Made by a program: the position numbers and the translations under genes. Below, one piece after another: positions 6,473 through 9,104 of a DNA stretch of 9,104 nucleotides (positions are counted from its first letter, which is position 1; each line of letters begins with the position of its first letter). Below the pieces are notes generated by a model. The model ran no database searches and was not told the DNA's origin. It saw only the letters and a program-made list of their open reading frames with translations. This DNA is from CAZFCK01 sp964517355 (GTDB lineage Bacteria; Desulfobacterota; Desulfovibrionia; Desulfovibrionales; Desulfovibrionaceae): the NCBI GenBank assembly GCA_964517355.1, contig CAZFCK010000202.1, positions 1 through 9,104 of the forward strand. The letters are read 5' to 3'.

Positions 6473-6717
6473 TTTGGTCAAGGAATAAATCTATTAATAG
6501 CCGTTTTCCTCTTTTAGATAAGGCATCAAACAATAAGCAATCACGCCTTCAAGCTTCTCTTCGCGCTCAGCAATTTTTGGCGCATGGATGTAGATCGAGA
6601 ATCGGCGTTCCTAATCTTAACGAGGTAGTTTTTGCTACAAGCGAGTAGCCAGGTTCAACGCCAATCCCCGAAAAGCGTGGTTGCATTATTTGCAGTTCAT
6701 AAAGGTTTATCTTTCCC
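6473..6717. other. Non-coding stretch downstream of the IS110 transposase
   Basis: I see no convincing gene; the short open frames here lack family features and ribosome sites. The stretch lies between the probable IS3 end (about 6472) and the 3' end of the IS110-family gene at 6718. In IS1111-type members of that family the longer non-coding end, with the bridge RNA, lies downstream of the transposase. The upstream flank here is short (about 115 bases to the hairpin at 7869), so this stretch is the better candidate for that end. That is inference. Confidence 0.25.
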
Positions 6718-7753
6718 TCAAACCACAGCAGGATATGCCGGATTATAAACCTCACCAGTTCTCAAAAATTTGTACGCAAAAACTAACAGCCTTCTGGCCA
6801 GGGCAACCGCCGCCACCTTCCAGCCCCGTTTTACGATCAGCCTTTTGGCCCATTTACGCAATGACGGTGTGAGACGTTTACTTCGCATTGCCACCCAGCC
6901 TGACTGAACCGAAAAGTGACGCATCAAGCTGCGGCCCTGTCTGGTTATCCCTCCCCGGCGCTGCATAGAACCGCTGTCGCGGGACGATGGAATCAAGCCC
7001 GCATAGCTGGACAGCTGATTTGCACGCTTAAATCGCTTCACATCTCAGATTCCGCTAAGAATACCCATGGTGACAATGGGGCCGAATCCAGGCATCTCAT
7101 ATAGCAGCTCTGCTTCCGGCCAATCACTCAGTTCCTGATTGATCATGGCATCAATATCTTGCCTTTGCTTTTCAAGGTGCTCCAAGATGCTGCGATGCGT
7201 GACCAAGAGCGGCTTCATCCACAAGGGGACTGCCGGATTGTCCAGAACTGTTTCCCAGTTTTTCTCTTTGGGCCACTGACTCTTTTTTAGCTCAACACCA
7301 ACCGAACGCAGCATTGCCTTTGCCATGTTTATGCTCATGTTTTTTTTGTTTGAGAATGTGCTGCCTGGTCTGCATCAAAGCTCTGGCCCGGCGGGTCTTT
7401 TGGTCTGGAACGCTGACCGCAATCCGTTGTGCCAAACCACCACCCAGACCTTCGGCAAGCGCTCTGGCGTCATGGCGGTCACTCTTTTTCTTGCTGTCCG
7501 AGATCATCTTGAACTGACGGGCATTAACCACAACCGGCTCAATTCCGGCTACTCGAAGAACATCAACCGCCCACCAGGTCATGCATCCGGTCTCAAGCGT
7601 AACTTCTAAACCATCAGCAAGCCAATCTTGTACAGCTTCCAGCCAGCCGGCTTCACCACTGGGAACTGTAGCGCGGCGAATCACTTTGCCTTCTTCATTG
7701 ATGGCGCAATAAGTGGTGGTCTTCTTGTGTACGTCCATGCCAACATAAATCAT
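6718..7753 (-). pseudogene. IS110-family transposase, disrupted by frameshift and in-frame stop
   Basis: Reconstructed product is about 345 residues, full length for the family. The DEDD domain has Asp7 (VGMDVHK), Glu54 (LETG), Asp92 and Asp95 (SDRHDARAL). After the first lesion the frame continues with MAKAMLRSVGVELKK, then the Tnp_20 region with MPGFGPIV and KRFKRANQLSSYAGLIPSS, including the serine-containing DSGSMQRRGGITRQG. Lesion 1 is at an A8 run (minus strand; 7340-7347), where removing one A restores the frame. Lesion 2 is a TGA at 7045-7047; the frame stays the same on both sides and the codon replaces the expected Gly of the G-D-V/I-K-R-F motif (one-base GGA to TGA). The start is at 7753, with GGAGGG just upstream, not at the longer-frame ATG at 7828. 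It is not closely related to the fragment at 18-389. Confidence 0.88.
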
Positions 7754-7769
7754 GGTCTTCCCTCCGGTT

Positions 7770-7796
7770 AATGGTCCATTCTTTCCCAAGACCATT
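7770..7796 (-). repeat. Inverted repeat upstream of the IS110-family transposase
   Basis: AATGGTC (7770-7776) and GACCATT (7790-7796) are perfect 7-bp reverse complements separated by 13 bases, about 17 bases upstream of the transposase start on the minus strand. It could be a leader hairpin, a subterminal repeat of the element, or part of a guide RNA. The arms are short, so function is uncertain. Confidence 0.35.
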
Positions 7797-7868
7797 ATCC
7801 CAAACTGGGGGATGACCACATTCATCACATCTTAACTCGGTGTCCGGCAAAGATGCGCTGGATCAGTG

Positions 7869-7896
7869 CGGGCGGGGCATGATCCCCGCCCGTTTT
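7869..7896 (-). terminator. GC-rich hairpin after the 188-aa gene
   Basis: CGGGCGGGG (7869-7877) and CCCCGCCCG (7884-7892) form a perfect 9-bp stem with a 6-base loop, 12 bases past the stop of the minus-strand gene at 7905. In the minus direction no T-run follows; on the plus strand TTTT follows at 7893-7896. It is probably the gene's 3' end structure, possibly working in both directions. It also marks chromosomal sequence that bounds the IS110-family element on this side. Confidence 0.65.
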
Positions 7897-7904
7897 CCTG
7901 CCGA

Positions 7905-8471
7905 CTATGCCTCCAAGGACAGGCCGAAGTAAGCCATCAGCTTCATGGCCCTGGGATTATCGGCCAGGCGCTGTTTGACCGCCTGTTCCATTTGATCGCT
8001 TACCCCGTTCTGATTCTGCACGATCTCCCGGTAGTAATCGCTTGCGTCCTTTATGCCGTGGTTTTTAAGCTCCTGGCTGAAGTACTTATGCAAAGTTGAG
8101 TTGTATTCGGCCAGGTCCTTTTTCCCCTGGTTGCTGAGCGCGTCATAGGCGGCCTGGCGGGTTTCGGAATAATAACCCCCGATCTGGGTGTCCACCATGT
8201 TGAGTTCCGAGCAAAGGTCGGCGTACCAGCCGGGCAAAGAATAGGCCTCCACGGGAAGTATGGTTTCCTCCTCCTCCTGCGGATCCGATTCCGCTCGGGT
8301 CATGGCCTCTTCATGGCTTTTTTGGATCAGCGCCCGGGCCTCATCCGAAATTTGCACGGTGTCCTGGGTCATCACACCTTGTGCCGAGCCCTTTTCCCCC
8401 GCGCCCACAGCCATCCGGCCCCGGCTCACATTGTAGACATAGTCACTGGCTTGAGTGCTGGATACCTCCAT
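7905..8471 (-). CDS. Conserved-looking protein of unknown function, 188 aa
   Basis: An intact frame whose function I do not recognise. It has no signal peptide, membrane segment or cysteine cluster and should be cytoplasmic. The N-terminal quarter looks disordered and contains DTVQISDEARAL (around residues 37-48). Similar D-T-V-x-I-S-x-E-A-R segments occur in many flagellar-associated and uncharacterised proteins of Deltaproteobacteria. An acidic EEEE stretch follows. The C-terminal half looks helical and amphipathic, with regular Tyr, Leu and Ala (YYSETRQAAYDALSNQGKKD and onward). The start at 8471 is supported by GGGAGG about seven bases upstream on the minus strand. A sigma-54-type promoter lies upstream (8521-8538) and a GC hairpin downstream, so it is probably a single-gene unit. 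Sigma-54 control would fit a motility or nutrient role; that is inference. Confidence 0.8.
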   Translation of the reverse strand: MEVSSTQASDYVYNVSRGRMAVGAGEKGSAQGVMTQDTVQISDEARALIQKSHEEAMTRAESDPQEEEETILPVEAYSLPGWYADLCSELNMVDTQIGGYYSETRQAAYDALSNQGKKDLAEYNSTLHKYFSQELKNHGIKDASDYYREIVQNQNGVSDQMEQAVKQRLADNPRAMKLMAYFGLSLEA

Positions 8472-8520
8472 GACAATCCCTCCCCGATTTCTGGCAGCTT
8501 GGCAATCCGGGTGTTAAAAA

Positions 8521-8538
8521 ACGCAATAAACATGCCAA
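8521..8538 (-). promoter_or_regulatory. Sigma-54 (-24/-12) promoter of the 188-aa gene
   Basis: Read on the minus strand, the sequence is TTGGCATGTTTATTGCGT. The invariant GG (8536-8535) and GC (8524-8523) are exactly ten bases apart, as required by RpoN, and the match to TGGCAC-N5-TTGC is good. Transcription would start near 8511, giving a leader of about 40 bases with the ribosome site inside. No enhancer-binding protein site could be identified with confidence. Confidence 0.6.
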
Positions 8539-8605
8539 GTGCTTGAAATATTACATTTAGTATATACAGCTAGTTGGCGGGGCAGTGCTGTTGTCTGGTC
8601 CGCAG

Positions 8606-8628
8606 AAAGGGGAAAGAACTTCCCCTTT
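8606..8628 (-). other. Perfect 9-bp hairpin
   Basis: AAAGGGGAA (8606-8614) and TTCCCCTTT (8620-8628) pair perfectly around a 5-base loop. On the minus strand it follows the trpB remnant and the larger hairpin at 8656-8706, and TTTCT comes at its 3' edge. It may be a leftover terminator of the former trp transcription unit. Confidence 0.45.
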
Positions 8629-8655
8629 GGGCGCCAATTGGGAAGAAAGTGATGG

Positions 8656-8706
8656 CCATCGGCCGGGGGGCCGTTGGCAAAAGCCCCCCGGCTGGTAGCC
8701 CGATGG
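8656..8706 (-). terminator. Large two-part stem-loop after the trpB remnant
   Basis: The inner stem GCCGGGGGGC (8662-8671) pairs with GCCCCCCGGC (8683-8692) around an 11-base loop. An outer stem CCATCGG (8656-8662) pairs with CCGATGG (8700-8706), leaving a bulge on one side. It begins 16 bases after the stop of the minus-strand trpB fragment. There is no T-run on the minus strand, so it may be a 3' stabilising structure or a non-canonical terminator. Confidence 0.5.
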
Positions 8707-8721
8707 AGGAGAGAAAAAGTC

Positions 8722-8844
8722 TTATTTTGTTTTTAGCGCCTGGTTAAGGCCCAGGGCGTTGTTGATCTTGTGAGCCCCGGTGTGGGTCAGGTCCTCGCGT
8801 TTTAAAAATATGCGGGCCCCGCCCAGTTCTTTGGAGAAGAGGTG
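8722..8844 (-). pseudogene. trpB: Tryptophan synthase beta chain (trpB) fragment
   Basis: About 40 residues of TrpB can be read: LFSKELGGARIFLKREDL, then THTGAHKINNALG, followed by a few unrelated residues and a stop at 8722-8724. The HTGAHKINN motif carries the lysine that forms the Schiff base with pyridoxal phosphate. An intact TrpB has about 400 residues, so both the N-terminal part and most of the protein after this motif are missing. Relative to the family the sequence appears to have an extra Leu-Asn before QAL, then loses similarity. On the other side the similarity stops where an IS3-type end begins (about 8855). This is a decayed housekeeping gene fragment; a functional trpB, if any, must be elsewhere. 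Confidence 0.8.
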
Positions 8845-8854
8845 GTCCCCAAAA

Positions 8855-9104
8855 GTCGGACAGGTGGTTAAGGTAGAATTGGCCGAGAAAGATGGAGGAT
8901 GCAAATGGCCAAACGTAAAACCCACAGCGCCTCTTTCAAGGCCAAGGCGGCATTTGAAGCGATTAAGGGCGAGATGACGATCGCCGAGTTGTCGTCACCG
9001 AGGTCCACCCCACCATGATCACCAAGTGGAAAAAGCAGGCCATGGACGATATGGCCGACACCTTTGCCAAGGGGGGCCGCAGCCCCCGGCAAGACGACCA
9101 GGAA
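8855..9104 (+). pseudogene. IS3-family orfA, frameshifted, running off the window
   Basis: The frame starts at 8905, with GGAGG at 8894-8898. It reads MAKRKTHSASFKAKAAFEAI and then KGEMTIAELSS, the start of an IS3-family OrfA helix-turn-helix domain, but hits a stop at 9016-9018. From 9000 the same protein continues in another frame as EVHPTMITKWKKQAMDD and onward to the window edge, including the typical W-K-K after the recognition helix. A small deletion near 8995-8999 (net loss of one or four bases) explains the shift. The sequence from about 8855, with TCGGACAGGTGG, probably belongs to the element's left end and abuts the trpB fragment. It differs from the orfA at 6126-6434. OrfB would lie to the right, outside the window. 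Confidence 0.8.

Noticed and set aside
6463..6755. Short open frames on both strands between the IS3 and IS110 remnants
   Set aside because: No ribosome sites, no motifs and mutual overlap; best read as non-coding element ends.
7045..7047. In-frame TGA in the IS110-type gene as a selenocysteine codon
   Set aside because: The position is normally glycine, no SECIS-like hairpin is evident just downstream, and the gene already has a frameshift; a nonsense mutation is simpler.
1..9104. CRISPR array, tRNA or rRNA genes, toxin-antitoxin pair
   Set aside because: No regularly spaced direct repeats, cloverleaf or rRNA-like sequence, and no small adjacent gene pair of that kind was seen on either strand.

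Overview
The window is a bacterial accessory region. One intact, GC-rich anaerobic oxidoreductase operon is surrounded by broken transposons and gene remnants. The operon encodes a Tat-exported molybdopterin enzyme, a DmsB/PsrB-like iron-sulfur partner, a TorD-type chaperone and a cytoplasmic multi-cluster ferredoxin. Together with a sigma-54-like promoter and a CRP/FNR-type site, it suggests a strict or facultative anaerobe, perhaps of the Desulfobacterota. That taxonomic guess is inference; no marker gene is present.

Layout. 1-389: the N-terminal part of an IS110-family transposase (minus strand), cut off by what looks like the end of an IS256-type element. 390-648: control region with a sigma-70-like promoter, a near-perfect palindrome and an overlapping CRP/FNR-like site. 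649-5502: four co-directional plus-strand genes (multi-cluster ferredoxin, TorD-like chaperone, catalytic subunit, Fe-S subunit), closed by a strong rho-independent terminator at 5525-5561. 5562-5988: no recognisable gene. 5989-6434: IS3-family orfA with a truncated orfB (minus). 6718-7753: an IS110-family transposase broken by one frameshift and one in-frame stop (minus). 7905-8471: an intact 188-aa gene of unknown function (minus), preceded by a sigma-54-type promoter. 8606-8844: two strong hairpins and a trpB fragment (minus). 8905-9104: a frameshifted IS3-family orfA running off the right edge.

How the operon probably works (inference from the families). The TorD-like protein holds the cytoplasmic apo-enzyme until the bis-MGD cofactor is loaded. 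The catalytic subunit then carries the signal-less Fe-S subunit through the Tat pore, and the pair works in the periplasm. The 388-aa ferredoxin has no signal peptide and probably acts in the cytoplasm, perhaps like NapF in maturation. No NrfD/DmsC-type membrane anchor or cytochrome is encoded before the terminator, so the electron route to or from the quinone pool is unknown, as is the substrate. The third cysteine motif of the Fe-S subunit has Ala in place of its second Cys, which predicts a [3Fe-4S] centre. The most worthwhile follow-up is this anchor-less operon of unknown substrate; the rest is mainly mobile-element decay.
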